Shown: in pieces, positions 21,639-33,120 of the stretch
How positions within the stretch are numbered: position 1 is the stretch's first letter
How the letters are laid out: the number at the start of each line of letters is the position of its first letter
Origin: Dryocosmus kuriphilus
Lineage: Eukaryota > Arthropoda > Insecta > Hymenoptera > Cynipidae
Length of the DNA stretch: 64,000 nt
Assembly (NCBI GenBank): GCA_038277395.1
Contig: CM076190.1
Span: 242,711,256-242,775,255 of the forward strand
Direction: 5' to 3'
Notes under the pieces: generated by a model
What the model was told of the DNA's origin: nothing
What the model saw: the letters and a program-made list of their open reading frames with translations, nothing else
Databases searched by the model: none
Translations under genes and position numbers: made by a program

Positions 21639-22640
21639 ATCCGCGTCTGCTTTACTCGAGTTAACCGATAATCCAGTCTCCTTCCACCATGAATCCCCTA
21701 TCACCAGTGCTTCCTACATTACTTCGAAGAACGCGTCCAGATGCTGGCCGTGTAAGATAGCCTGTATATGATCCGCAAAACCTATGACGTGGTGGCTCCG
21801 ACTCGTGAGCAGATGAAGCAGTTCATCCACTACTAAGATCCACGGCGGTCGTGATAAGACCTCTCCCTGCAAACATTCCGGGTCAACGGTTCCACATAAG
21901 GTGGTATCCCCTTTAGTCGCAGTTACGTTCCTGTTGGGCAACATGTGGCACGTCCATTCCACGACTGCCATACGCTCATCATGTGAAACCGTGGCCGCCC
22001 TGATAACCTCTCCGGAGGTTTTATTGAAGGCTCCTTCAATGTCCATGAAGGCTCCAATCGCGAGATCTTTCTGCTTCAGTTGTCCTTCAATTAAGTTTAC
22101 TGCTACGCTGAGGGGCGCCTCCATCGAGCGACCATACTTATAGGCGTGTTGCTCCTTATAGAATGGCCTACTTGACAAGAACTTATCGCGGATATATCTA
22201 TCCACCATTCTTTCCGCTGCTTTCAGTAGGAAAGCTGTTATGCTAATGGGACGAAAATCTTCGGGTGAGTTATAACCGATCCTGCCTGCTTTCGGAATAA
22301 AAACCGTTATCGCATCCCTCCATTTAGCCGGAACATATCCCAACATCAAGCTAGTCCAAGTAAGCCTCACGAGCTGCCCTATGATGATCCTTCCAGACCT
22401 CTATAAGAGGACTGGATATATGCCATCCGGTCCAAGAAACTTGTTGGGCTAAAGGACTTCAGGGCCTAGTTGGACCACAGGCGGATTTGTTTGCCTCTGA
22501 GGTGTGCTCCTCTTCTTTCCAGTTCTTGAAAAGCCCATAAAATGTGCCGTGATTAGGCAAGCCAAGGTATCCCCGTCTGACTCTGAGTATCCCCACAGAA
22601 CAATTTTAAAGAGCCAAGAATAGCGTCCGGATTTCTAGAA
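21639..22640 (-). pseudogene. Non-LTR retrotransposon RT, fingers and palm (inactive)
   Basis: Read on the minus strand, it shows KWRDAITVFIPKAGR, the DFRPIS(I/L)T block, EQHAYKYGRS, the AFMDIEGAFN motif A, and GFADHIQAI where FADD is expected. The second catalytic aspartate is therefore replaced by His. The stretch GEVLSRPPW replaces the usual GGVLSPLLW-type motif. A stop follows after EVM, beyond which ALVIGDSWWKETGLSVN continues the palm to the Polinton junction at 21639. The C-terminal half resumes at 9043. The element cannot be active. Confidence 0.85.
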
Positions 22641-22746
22641 GGCAGTTTCTACAGTCTAGCCGCCTCTGCTCCCTTCTCGGAATCTGTGCAAATGTTGGCC
22701 CAGGCCTGTTGCCTTGCGTTACGTATTCCACCCCTGTATTCATCCC

Positions 22747-23195
22747 TCATCGTTGTGAATGAGGTCCATAGTTCCTTCGTTTTGCCAATACTGGCACGTC
22801 TGAACCTCTCTCTGGTTGTCTTGCGAAGCGCTTCGAGTTTCCCACTCTACCAGTGTGCCTGTCCAGCCTTCCGGACTCTTGTTGGTCGACAATTACTTTC
22901 GCAAGTAAATTTAATGGCTTCCTTGAAAATCTTGGTTGCCGTCTCCAGGATATGCACATCTCGAATTGACCTGGGCTTACTAATTTCGTGGAAAACTGAT
23001 CGCTGTCCGTTCTTCTTGGATTTCTGACCCATTTAGAGCCAGCGGGTACAATAGATTCCGTCACGAACTTTATCTGTGAGTGATCTGAAATGGTGGGTTC
23101 ATCCGAGACTCTCACTTCTTGATATTATTTCTAAAACCACTTGTACGGAGAGGGATGTCAATGACCTCCTTTCTGACCGAGTTACGAAACGTCGG
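22747..23195 (-). pseudogene. Non-LTR retrotransposon endonuclease C-terminal fragment (5' truncated)
   Basis: The minus-strand frame 23115-22747 gives RVSDEPTISDHSQIKF, which is the S-D-H motif near the end of the apurinic-type endonuclease. RNPRRTDSDQF follows, as is usual before the reverse transcriptase. The catalytic N-terminal part is missing, so the copy is 5' truncated. The host satellite resumes at about 23200. Confidence 0.7.
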
Positions 23196-23199
23196 TGTA

Positions 23200-23344
23200 T
23201 CTAACAGAAATAACGAGAATTTGTAATTTGCACAAGTTAATTGTAATTTTTTCAGTATTTCCAAGAAAGATCTGTATTTCTATGTAAAATAACGAAGATT
23301 TGCGTTTTGCAAAAGCTAATTGTAGTTTTTCACAGTATTTCCTG
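23200..23344. repeat. ~80-bp satellite remnant upstream of copy B
   Basis: About two monomers of the same satellite as 227-1658 survive between the LINE 5' end and the conserved flank of copy B. The LINE therefore inserted inside the satellite that separates copies A and B. Confidence 0.65.
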
Positions 23345-23814
23345 AAAAACTACACGCAAAAGAATTCGAATGAGTTTAAGGACATTTCAAGGGATTTCAA
23401 GACAGTGTGAATGAGTTTAGAGAATTTTAATGGAATTTAAGGAAACTTTAGAAGGCTTCAAGATATTTTAAGGGATTTTAGGGAATCTATAAGATATATG
23501 ACGAATTTAAAGATATTTTAAGGAGTTTTGAAATAATTTAATTGATATGCTTTTAGGACAAGTAAAATAAAACAAATTCATTGGTTTATTTACATAAGTC
23601 TTACCAATGCTTCAAAATATATTCATCCTTCTATTAGGTAGTAATAATTTTTTGCTCTAAATATTGTACAAAAGAGCGTCATAAATTTGAGTGATTTTTG
23701 TTATTTCGGTGAAGGTGGACACATTAATGAAATACAAACAATTTAGATGAACGAATATGATAACAAATTTTAATTATCTTACAAAATTTTTTGAATATTC
23801 ATTAGTTACAAAAA
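23345..23814 (+). promoter_or_regulatory. Conserved 5' flank of secreted-gene copy B
   Basis: This flank is homologous to 1659-2132 and 36360-36829. It has the same AAAAGAATTCGAATGAGTTT start, the TTAGTTACAAAAA block directly before the ATG, and a TTTTTGTTATTTCGG block where copies A and C have TTTAG/TTCAG. Confidence 0.4.
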
Positions 23815-23872
23815 ATGAGAACAGTGATTGGTATTTTTTTCTTCACTTTAGTGATTTTCACTAATCCTGTTG
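23815..23872 (+). CDS. Secreted-protein family, copy B, exon 1 (signal peptide)
   Basis: The ATG is followed by R-T-V-I-G-I-F-F-F-T-L-V-I-F-T-N-P-V plus one base, then a GTAAAT donor. Length (58 bases), phase and hydrophobic pattern match copies A and C. Exon 2 lies 1042 bases downstream, in phase. This is the smallest and least disturbed version of the gene. Confidence 0.72.
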
Positions 23873-24914
23873 GTAAATATAATAATATCTACAATTAAAT
23901 GAATAGAATTTTTAATTTCACTGTATTTATTTCTGATAAAATATTTTAAATAAAAATACCTCTTTTTTTCTCCGTGCACATAAAGTTACATAAGTAGCAT
24001 TATATGTAAGCTAGATAACTAATTTTTTTTTTCAATCGCCATTTTCCGTAAGTTATCTTTATCCTAAATTTCAATTTAAGCGAACTTTTATTTGCATGGC
24101 CTTTATATTTTCGAAATAACATTTTAAGCTCCAAGGACTTCGAGGAATTTTGAAAATATTCCAGGGAATTCCACGCATTTGAAGAATCTCAGGAATTTCC
24201 ATCAATTTGACGAATTTCATGGAATTATAAAATTTCATAGAATTTTGTATTTAATTCAGGAATTTCAAGCAATTCGAGGAATTGCAAAGAATTTAAGGAG
24301 TTCCACGAGATTGGAAAGTTCCAAGAAATTTCCTAGTTCCAAGTTACTCCAAGAGTTTCATAGAATTAAAGGAATTTTCAGGAATATGAAGAAACCTGAA
24401 ACATTTTTGGGAACTGTAACAAGTTTCCAAATTCCAAGATATTCAAGGAATTTCAAAGAATTCAATGAATCTCTATTAATTTAGTAAATCTTAGGAAATT
24501 TGAAGATTTTAAAATAATTCCAACAATAATTCAATAAGGAATCCAAATTTCAAGGAACTCGAAGAATTTCAAGGATCTTCAAGGAATTCTGAAGAATTTC
24601 GTGAATTTGCGGATTGAATAAATTCCCTACAAATATCTTCAATTGTGTGGAATTCCTCGAGTTCCTTTAAACTACAAAAATTTTTTGTAATCCTTGAAAA
24701 TCAGAGAAAACAAAGTAAGTAACTTAGTTCAGTGAATTTCAAGAAATTCGACGAGCTGAAAATAATTCAATGAATTGAATAATATTCAGTGAATTCTTCT
24801 GAATTCTCTGAATACACTCAATCTTTCTGCATTCTTTGAATTTCCCTGAATTCCTTGATCTCATTAAATTCCTGGGAATTCTTCGAATTCACTGATCTTT
24901 GTTTCTTTTTGCAG
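23873..24914 (+). other. Intron of secreted-gene copy B (1042 bp)
   Basis: The donor is GTAAAT and the acceptor is TTTCTTTTTGCAG. After ~250 conserved AT-rich bases the intron is GAATTC-rich degenerate repeat (24120-24900), again changing from GGAATTTCAAGG-type to CCTGAATTC-type units. It carries no large insertions, so it probably shows the ancestral intron best. Confidence 0.65.
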
Positions 24915-25333
24915 AATTAGCTATAATCTCACCGACCAACTCACCGTCAAGGCAGCCGTGCCACTCATTCCACCTTGATGTTGCCTATTACGAAGAAATG
25001 CCGGAATATGTAAAGAGTTTACCAGCATATAATTTTATGGTCGCAGTTGAGGGGGAAGGAGATGAAGAGTACATAATTGGTAGAGTTTTTAACAATAAGT
25101 TGTTTCCATTAGTGGATGTTGCAGGGAATGTCTTTGGAAGAGTTAAAATACACGTCAAAAACGACAACCTTGTACCAATTCCAGATGATGATCCTCTGAA
25201 TCACCGGTTCTTTCACCCATACTTGGAGCAAGAAAACATTCACCATTCGGACAGTGCCCTGTTGAGAATGCTTCACCACATTGTGCGAAATGGCTGTCAT
25301 AAGCCTAAAAAAGTTGTCCCTTATACAATGTAA
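24915..25333 (+). CDS. Secreted-protein family, copy B, exon 2 (mature protein)
   Basis: It is open for 139 codons to TAA. It shares the FHLDVAYYEE, PAYNF, VAVEGE, EYIIGRV, NNKL, FGRVKIH, NLVPIPDDDPLNHRF and HPYLEQENIH blocks with copy A. Differences are concentrated in the N-terminal 15 residues, the EYVKS region and the loop after NNKL, a pattern that could reflect fast-evolving surface loops. One cysteine (PCHSF) is shared with A; a second (NGCHK) is not. The precursor would be about 159 residues with a cleaved signal peptide. Function is unknown. Confidence 0.72.
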
Positions 25334-25640
25334 AAGAAAATTTGTCAGGTTTGCGCCAGGTTTGAACCAATTCTGTGCCAGGCTTGCAAGTGTATTGCAC
25401 CAGGTTCGACGCATGTTTTGCCAGAAGCGATACAGGATTGCGCCAGGAAGGATCCATGGTTGGACCATACTGAACGCTAAATTTGTTCCAGGATTCGACC
25501 AAGTTTGACCATGTTTTGTGCCAACGATGGCCTATAATTATTTCGGTTCTTATTCAATTCTTAATATTGTATTAAGAACTTTAGTACCGAATCAATACAT
25601 TCTTTTCATGAACAAAAATTATATATATATATATTAACTT
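25334..25640 (+). repeat. 3' region of copy B with GCGCCAGGTTTG-like repeats
   Basis: This is homologous to 5962-6270, including the GCGCCAGGAAGGATCCATG stretch, the AATATTGTATT block and the TA run at the end. Short ORFs overlapping it come from the repeat. Confidence 0.5.
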
Positions 25641-25789
25641 CGTTACGGATTTTGCATTCCTATTCCACTTCCTCCTTGCTATTCATGCATATCATTATTA
25701 TAATCTTTCGAAGACAGCAACATAATCTAAAGTTGTTCAAAATTTCTGAATCTTCTTTGATATATATTTTTTTTATTAAAAACTCCAAT

Positions 25790-27186
25790 TTCAGACAATA
25801 GATAAGGAAAATTTGCGATTTACAAAAGCTAGCTGCAGCTTCTCTCATTTTTTAAAATAAAAAATAAAAAACTTCTACCATAAATTGCAGAAAGCTAGAG
25901 ATGTCTATAGAACGATAGTTTGTGATTTGCAAAAGCCATTTACACTTTTTCCTAATTTTTCTCATAATTACGAATTCCGATATAAAATTATACAAAACTT
26001 TCAGTTTCTATAAAAAGGATCAAAGATTTCTGTTTTGCAGAAGCTTTTTGCAGTTTTTCATTATTTTACTCAAAAAATTACAAATTTTTATATAAAGGGA
26101 ACAAAAGTTTACGATTTTCAAAGGCTAGTAGAGAATATCTAATTTGTAACACAAGTGAATACATTTAACGATTTGCAAAAGCCAATTGTATTTGTTCATA
26201 ATTTATATTAGAAATTAACAAATTTCTACACAAAATTGAAGGAAATTATGAATTCCTGTGAAAAATAACGAAAAATGGCGATTTCAAGAAGCTAGTTGTA
26301 CTTTTTCATAGTATTTCGTAGAGGGTTACAAATTTCCACAGAAAATTAGAGAAGAATAAGGAATTTTTACAAGAAACAACAATCTGCGATTTACAAAAAC
26401 CAATTCTAATTTTTCATTATATTTCCTAGGAGATCACAAATGTAATAAGAAAGACGAAAATTTGCGCTTTGCAGGAGGATAGTTTACCTTTTCTTAGTAT
26501 TTCCTAGAAAGTACCTAATTCATAACCAAAATGGCAAAAGTTGATGATATGCAAGAACCAATTGCAGTTTTTAATAGTTTATATTAGCAAAAAACAAACT
26601 TCTACAAAAAATGACAAATTTCTACACATAGATGTAGGAAATTATAAATTCCTACGAGAAGCAACAAGAATTTGCAATTTCCAAAGGATCGTTGTAGTTT
26701 TTCATTGTCATTCCTAGAAAGTAGCAGAATTCTAAAGAAAGGAATGAATGTTTGTGATTTGCAAAAACTAGTTGCAGATTTTCATGCTAGTACCTAAAAT
26801 ATGATACATTTCTAACAAAAATAACGAAAATTAAAGATTTACAACAGCCAATTGTAGTTTTTCATAGTTTTCATTAGAAAATAACCAACTTCTATACAAA
26901 ATAACAAATTTCTATACAAAATTATAGAAAAATTATGAATTCATGGGAAAAATAACGAACATTTGCGTTTTGAAAAAGATAATTGTATTTTTTCATAATA
27001 CTTCCTACAAAATTATAAATGCCTAACAAAAATAATGAAAATTAACGATTTGCAACGGCCAATTGTAGTTTTTTATAGGTTATATTAGAAAATAACAAAT
27101 TTCTACATAAAATAACTTTCAACACATAATTGTAGAAAGTAATGAATTCCTGCAAAAAATAACTAAAGTTTGCGGTTTGGAAAGGC
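25790..27186. repeat. Diverged ~80-bp satellite downstream of copy B
   Basis: About 16-18 diverged monomers are present. Cores like AATTTGCGATTTACAAAAGC alternate with TAGTTTTTCATAGTTTATAT and AATTTCTACACAAAATTG spacers. The array is interrupted at 27187 by the Gypsy fragment. Confidence 0.65.
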
Positions 27187-27840
27187 TCGCATTCATGAAA
27201 CCTTAAAAGATTTAGTCATAGCAAAAATCTTCTCTACCCTAGACCTGAAAAGTGGTTACCGGCGATTGCACCAGGGTCCCGCCAGTATACCGCCTTTTCA
27301 ACGCCAGGTGGGGGCCAATTTCAGTTTCGCGTGATGCCTTCCGGCCTCAAAAACGCGCCTGAGACCTTCCAAAATCTTATGAGGCAAGTACTGGCTGAAC
27401 AGTGGAGCGTACACGCGATCGCTTACCTAGACATCGTCGTATATTCGCTGGACTGGGTGCAGCACTTGCTGCACTTGGCTCTCGTCTTCGAACGCCGCGC
27501 TATATACGGGCTCACCGCCGCCCCGGCCAATTGTAGTTTCGGCTAAACTAACCTTCCGTACCCAGGACACATGATCAGTACGGAAGGTAACTCGGCATAA
27601 ACCGGGCATATCGAGGCAATTTGAAATTCCGCGTCCCCCGCTCTCGGAAGGAGATGCGCTCATTCTTGGGAGTATGTAATTGGATAAAGAAATACATACC
27701 TAATTCCTCAAAAACTCATGCCCCCTTCTTGGACATGCTCTCGATTAAACGCCCATACAAAATGACCCCCGAAAATTTGAAACATTTTGAAACCGCCAAT
27801 GAAGCTCGTGCCCGCGATATAGGGGCAGTGATATTGCAGG
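27187..27840 (+). pseudogene. Ty3/Gypsy reverse transcriptase fragment (5' truncated, inactive)
   Basis: Translation shows FSTLDLKSGY (motif A), MPSGLKNAPETFQNLM, and AYLDIVVYS where YLDD-IVVYS is expected. One catalytic Asp codon is therefore missing. The SWVRK/HMIST-type region follows in shifted frames, then REMRSFLGVCNWIKKYIP (RT-RNase H connector). There are several frameshifts and a stop. GC content is far above the surrounding satellite, which marks it as an insertion. Confidence 0.8.
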
Positions 27841-28310
27841 ATTAACCGGACGTCAAGCGCAGAGTATTATCTTTCGCTAGCCCCAAGATGTCGCCCACAG
27901 AGGCCAGCTACGACTGCAATGAGCAGGAGTGCCTTGCGATCGTATGGAATATAAAACGATACCGACAATTTTTGTAGGACCATCCATTCACATTGTGGAC
28001 CGACTGCAAAGCTCTGAATTGGCTAGAAGGTCAAAAGGACACAAGAGGCAAGCTCACTCGATGGGATTTATTCTTCAGTAGATTCCCATGTACCACCGAA
28101 CACACGCCCGGAAAGGAGCACGAGCTGCCCGAAGCATTATCCGGGCATCCCAATCCCAACGAGCTATCACACGGCGAGCCAGATATCGAGCAGATGCTGC
28201 CGCCTACCACCCTTCCCGACTGCCCGTGAGCACAACATCAGTTCCAGTTCTCAGCGCTCTCGCGCAGCCGCCACTCTTCCGTGAGGTCATAGTAGCGCAG
28301 CAGGAATATT
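27841..28310 (+). pseudogene. Ty3/Gypsy RNase H fragment
   Basis: The frame at 27993-28229 reads WTDCKALNWL and the connector HTPGKEHELPEALSGHP, corresponding to TDHKAL-type and RPGKxN-ADALSR-type motifs. The Asp of ADALS is Glu here. It continues from the RT segment and leads into the integrase after frame changes. Confidence 0.7.
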
Positions 28311-28388
28311 AGTCGATCTGACGAGAAGTAATCCCTTGGTGTTCAAAACCTCGCAGTTGACGACGCAGAATTCCTCGGGCGACACAAA

Positions 28389-29340
28389 TTGACTGATAAA
28401 GGATGGTGGCTCCGAGACGTCCTAGGAGAATGGAGATTATTATTTCCGATAGCTTTAGGATCCAATGTGATGTGGGAATATCACGACGCGTCCGTAGCTG
28501 GCCATACACGAACGGACGAAGCAATCCGTTCTATCCATGGAAATTTTTACTGGCCCGGAATGAATAGGGAGGTCCGCAGATACGTGTCCGGTTGTTACAT
28601 GTGCATATGCTGTATACCTGTGCGGGACCGGCAGCCGGACGGCCAACGCCCAAGGCCAGCATGCCGAGCCTGTGATGCGTCGCCGTCGACCTCATGGGAC
28701 CATATACACGTACCCACCATGGTCACGACTATATCCTGGTCGTTACCGAGCTTTTTACCCGCTGGGTCGAGGCATTCCCACTCCGTTCTTCAAATGCACC
28801 GAAAATTCTTGAGACTATCATGGAAGAAGTTCATAGTCGTTTTGGTTATACACGTAGGGTCTTGAGGGACAACGGTCCCCAATTTACCGGCCGTGTATTG
28901 GCCGAAGAATGTCCTCGGTGGGGTTGTGAATTGTGGGCAACTCCTTTCTACCACCCAAGAGCCAATCCCATTGAGCGCCGAAATCAGGAATTAAGAAAGG
29001 GGCTCAAGCTACGTTTACACCATGGAAATCAACGAAACTGGCACAAACACTTACCTGTCCTACATTTCGGCCTTCGGCGGAGACAAAATGCTGCGACCGG
29101 AGTAACTCCAATCTACCTCCTCATGGCCGGAATCATCCTTCGTCCAGGATAATGCGAGTTTCAAATGGATCCAGCCGACCGCCCGTCAGGAGCAGAAAAC
29201 GAGGCTCGCGAGAACGAAGCTCACCTACGGCAGGAAAAATACCAAGCCCGGTACGCTGCTGCACCCAGTCTATCGCGGTACTTCCCAGAAGACTAGGTGT
29301 GTGTTCGCAACCATCAATTGTTAAATAAAAAAGCTGGATA
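28389..29340 (+). pseudogene. Ty3/Gypsy integrase (frameshifted)
   Basis: The zinc-binding region is H-T-R-T-D-E-A, HGNFYWPGMNREV and C-x2-C like. The core follows in another frame with DLMGPYTR, VLRDNGPQFTG and NPIERRNQELRKGLK, so the D-D-E triad residues are still present. The C-terminal KAGYNAKLAPAGLGPF block at about 29325-29370 is typical of Gypsy integrases. At least two frameshifts (near 28690 and 29150) prevent expression. Confidence 0.8.
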
Positions 29341-29748
29341 TAACGCTAAACTGGCTCCAGCAGGGCTTGGGCCCTTCCAGATCTTAGATCACATTTCACG
29401 AGAGAGACATTTTCCCTATCAGAACTGCTGATAGAGAGGAGTCGGGTGTCGACAGTTCCCACACCCATCACACACCGGCTCCGTCGACAGCGCTGACGGA
29501 GAGGAGGATGTTGACCGAACTGGGCGTCAACTCGGCAACCACGGCGCAACAGCACAAGCGCGCACTCAATAGCCAGAAGCGTACGCGCTTCCTCTTCTAC
29601 GCGTCGATCAGTGGGAACGAGTAACGGATAAAGAAGACGATACCGAAAGAACGAGGAGACGTTATCGACTACGGCCGCGAGTCCCGTTTTCATACGGGAG
29701 CGCGAGACCATACGCTCCTCGGAAGAGGCGCAGTTAGAACGCAGGCAT

Positions 29749-31007
29749 TGTAACGACGAGACAGGCTCAAGCTACCTCGTATAATGTTATGTAAGGAACA
29801 ACCAGGGCTGCCGCGACGCACTCTGTCTCATTGTAAATATAGAATAAGTTCGGTCACCGCGAGGTGCCTGAGCAGAGTTTGGTATAAGTAGTCATACTCA
29901 ATAGGATAAACCGCCCGGGGGATAGGATTTTAGCGAAGAAAATAATGATAAAACTGGCACACAGGGTAAGGAAAATCTATCCGGGTAGGCGTGGATTTTG
30001 TTGTATGTATCTCACATGGATATATTGAGAACCCCGAAAAATTGGAAATCGTTTGCGTGACTGTCTGCTCCAATATTCCCAGAGAATATTTGAGTAGAGG
30101 TCCTACGTGACAAATTGACGATTTTCTGGTCTCTTCCGAATACGAGTTTACTCACCTTGAGTGCTACAAAAGCCTTTAGCCTGTCTCCCCTTTCTCGTAG
30201 AGGCCCCGTAAGAGTCGAAAATCTCCCGACAAGCAAATAAGCATTGTGTGATCACGTGTTGGCGCCATGCTGATGCTCCCTTAGCCGAATCAAAGCCAGG
30301 TTAGTCGCGTCGACCATACCGTCTATCTCTCTCCTACTAGCGGGCGCAATTCCTTCCTTTCAATACTCTCTCTTTCTCTCTCCTTCTTTGCAACCTTTTC
30401 TCTCCCTCAGAAATTTGGTGAAAGTTGACAAGGGATCTCAATCTGCGGAGTAAAATACTTTATAAATAGAACAAATGTTCAGAAAATGCTAAAAGAGATA
30501 TAAATTATCACGGGCTCTCTATGCGCGGGAGAGGGTTTGGTTTTTAAACGGGATCTTTTTACATTAAAAAAATCTTATGTGAAATTTGTATAATTCTATT
30601 TGCATAAACTTCCCCTGGATAATAACATGATCAACACATCCTCTTAGAATAAATGAGTAGTATTTTAAATGTTGTCTAGGTTTTAGAATTAATTAATATA
30701 TGTCTTGTGTTTCAGGAATAGTTATCTCATAATTCCATATAGATTTTAAGTAGGTGGTAAATTTTCATTCGGGGCTTATCATTAATCAGTAGTTGTTCAA
30801 TATTTTTTATTTTTATCTATTCAAATAACAATGAATAACAAGCCATTAACCTCGAACTACCTTTCTGTTCACTCCAACGCAACGTCATGGTTCGTGCGGG
30901 AAAATGAAGCTGTAATAGTGGTAATAGACATACCTTCATTTCATTAATTTCTAATAAACCTTTCTATTTTTATATACTATTTATAGTTATGTTTATGCAA
31001 TATATTT
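29749..31007 (+). mobile_element. Possible Gypsy 3' LTR start and GC-rich debris
   Basis: TGTAACGACGAGACAGGC at 29749 follows the end of the pol region and may be the start of a 3' LTR. A GGTATAAGTAG promoter-like word lies about 130 bases in. I cannot find the matching LTR end or a second copy. The rest of the stretch shows no gene. Confidence 0.35.
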
Positions 31008-31600
31008 TGTAGTAAATATGGCGGGAACGCGCGATGTCCAAGGTACTGGGCCCCGTGCCGGCTGTCCCCACTGTCATGCTCCAATCCAGTTGAAACCGTT
31101 CGGCCAATCAGCGCGTTTACTGCCATTCCCACTGCCGCTTCAAGTTTCCGCGCCAATTCACCCGGTCTCAGCGAGAGCACCGAAAAGCAGTCGTTGTAGG
31201 ATCTCTGGAGAGATAGACGCACCCGCTCTGCCTCTCTACTTAAAAATAAAAATTCAACTTAGTCGCAAACATTTTCTTTCATCACGTTATTTCTCCAAGT
31301 CTCTCTTCTTCGACTTTGAGCAGTTACGCATTTTTCCGTCTTTTCTCTTCCTCCTTTGGATCGTTCGTGGCTTACGCTTTTTTTTCGGATTTCGCCGCCG
31401 CCTCCAGTACTAGCCGGCGCGATAGCCATCGCCAGTCTTCATCGATCTTCAATTAACTACATACTTCACAGTAAGTCCAAGTATTCTCTTAACCTTCTTA
31501 ACATCTCCTGTCTACCCACACACGCTTTCGTGAATAAAGAAAAGACAAAGTGTTATAGTGAATTCTACGATTCTTAAGCACGAGGGCTGTTTTTTATTGG
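31008..31600 (+). mobile_element. Probable solo or 5' LTR of another Gypsy-type element
   Basis: The segment starts TGTAGTAAATATGGCGGGAA. It contains a pyrimidine-rich 5'-leader-like stretch and a GTGAATAAAGAAAAGACAAA region resembling a polyadenylation signal. It ends shortly before ATTGGGGACACGCACTTCG, a possible primer-binding region. No partner LTR is visible, so the boundaries are estimates. Confidence 0.4.
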
Positions 31601-32950
31601 GGACACGCACTTCGATGAAGGGTTGTATCCTTGCCCTTATCATGAGGTTCGTCGACTGCAAGCGAGCCTTCAGTCATTGAGAAGGATCAATCTCCTCCTC
31701 ATTCAGTTTCCCACTCTAAACACGAGGCCTGTCTCGATCGGAGCTAGACGTTCTTGTTCCCGAGTGAGAAAGTGAGTCAGGAGTTTGAAGTATAAAGAAA
31801 AGGAACATGACAGCGCGTCCGCACCAACAAATGCGCGGCCGACGGGCCGCGGAGGCGCGTCAGGGTTCCTTACATCAGCATAACCTTCGAGAAATGCTAG
31901 CAGGAGCTGCACATGGGACTGCTCGTTCAAATTAGCAGACACGTCGCCGTCGAGCGCGACGGGCAGAGGAGGCCCGCGTTACAGCGCTACGATCCAGAAG
32001 TACCAGAATTTCGGTCAGCAGCAGTCTGGCTTCTCGTCTCCATCCGACACAGACAGCCCGGAACGTGTGATCCGCATATTTAGAAACGGTCGACGGGACC
32101 GCGAGGACCTATCACTCTCAAGCACCGAAACTTTACGGGGAACCCAGGTACACATTTCCGCCCGTGAACAGCAAGTGCCTGCGTCAGTCTTCAGATTCGC
32201 AATCACTTGCCATTCTGTAGGAACAAACCGCGCCACCGCGTCATCTTCTGGCGTTACTGGTGCCACCCGCTCAAAAAATTCCATCACCCGGACAAATTTA
32301 CAGGAAGCCCTGCTCTTCTCCAGCAGTCCATCGTCACGTGGAGAAATCGCCTGAGGCAGGTTCATCATCGGCCGTTCCGGATCGTTCTAAATCATCGCCG
32401 TTAGTAGCTTCATTGCCGTTAGTAGCTTCATCTCCATTTTTCTTCTTGCAGGGTGAAAGTTAGGCCGAGCCCTTCGACGTCGGGTTCTCCATTACCGAGT
32501 TTCTCCCCCCGAAGCCAGGATCTTCCATCGCTTCCAGTGTCAACGCGACTCCGGCAAGTCAGCCGGTCGGCTCCGACTCAGGGGCCGACCAATATACCCC
32601 ACTCCTTACTCGTTTCTCCTCCCCTCCCCGCAACGAAAGAAAAATTTACCTAGGAAGCACTCGTCGACAAATTTTCTGTATTATCGTCTTGTCGCCACCC
32701 CTCGCTGATGGTTGTTCTCGCGGTGTGGAAGTGCCTGTTAAGGGTGACATTAAGTAAGGGCTATTGTCCTCCCACCCCAACTGCACAAACCCATTGTGGC
32801 ACGTACCTTAGGTAGGGTTCACCGCCGCTCACCATATGCGTCAAACGCATCGCTCTCCACTATCTTATGTTCTAGTGAACAAATCCCCTCCCTCACGCAC
32901 CTACAATTATTCCATCCCCTTTCATTCTCACCCCTTAGCACCCGGGGGTA
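31601..32950 (+). pseudogene. GC-rich degenerate region, possibly gag-like
   Basis: Several short overlapping frames rich in Ser, Pro and Arg (31981-32653) follow the LTR-like block, and the composition differs sharply from the flanking satellite. The position after an LTR and leader fits a decayed gag, but no nucleocapsid CCHC knuckle is visible. The satellite resumes at about 32955. I do not assign a function. Confidence 0.3.
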
Positions 32951-32954
32951 GGTA

Positions 32955-33120
32955 ACAAAATTACAAATTTCTTACAAAAAATGAAGAAATCGGCGATTTG
33001 CAAAAGCTAATTGTAGTTTTCCATAGAATTTTCTAGAGTTGCAAGTTTCTAATAAGTATAACGAAATTCTGCAATTTGCAAAAGCGAATTGTAGTTTTTC
33101 ATATCAATTGCTAGGAAGTT
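32955..33120. repeat. ~80-bp satellite remnant upstream of relic D
   Basis: Two monomers (CGGCGATTTGCAAAAGCTAA core) lie between the Gypsy debris and relic D. They show that the Gypsy-type sequences inserted within the satellite between copies B and D. Confidence 0.6.

Noticed and set aside
29346..29711. 121-codon minus-strand ORF
   Set aside because: It is opposite the Gypsy integrase C-terminal region, without motifs; GC-rich sequence gives long open frames by chance.
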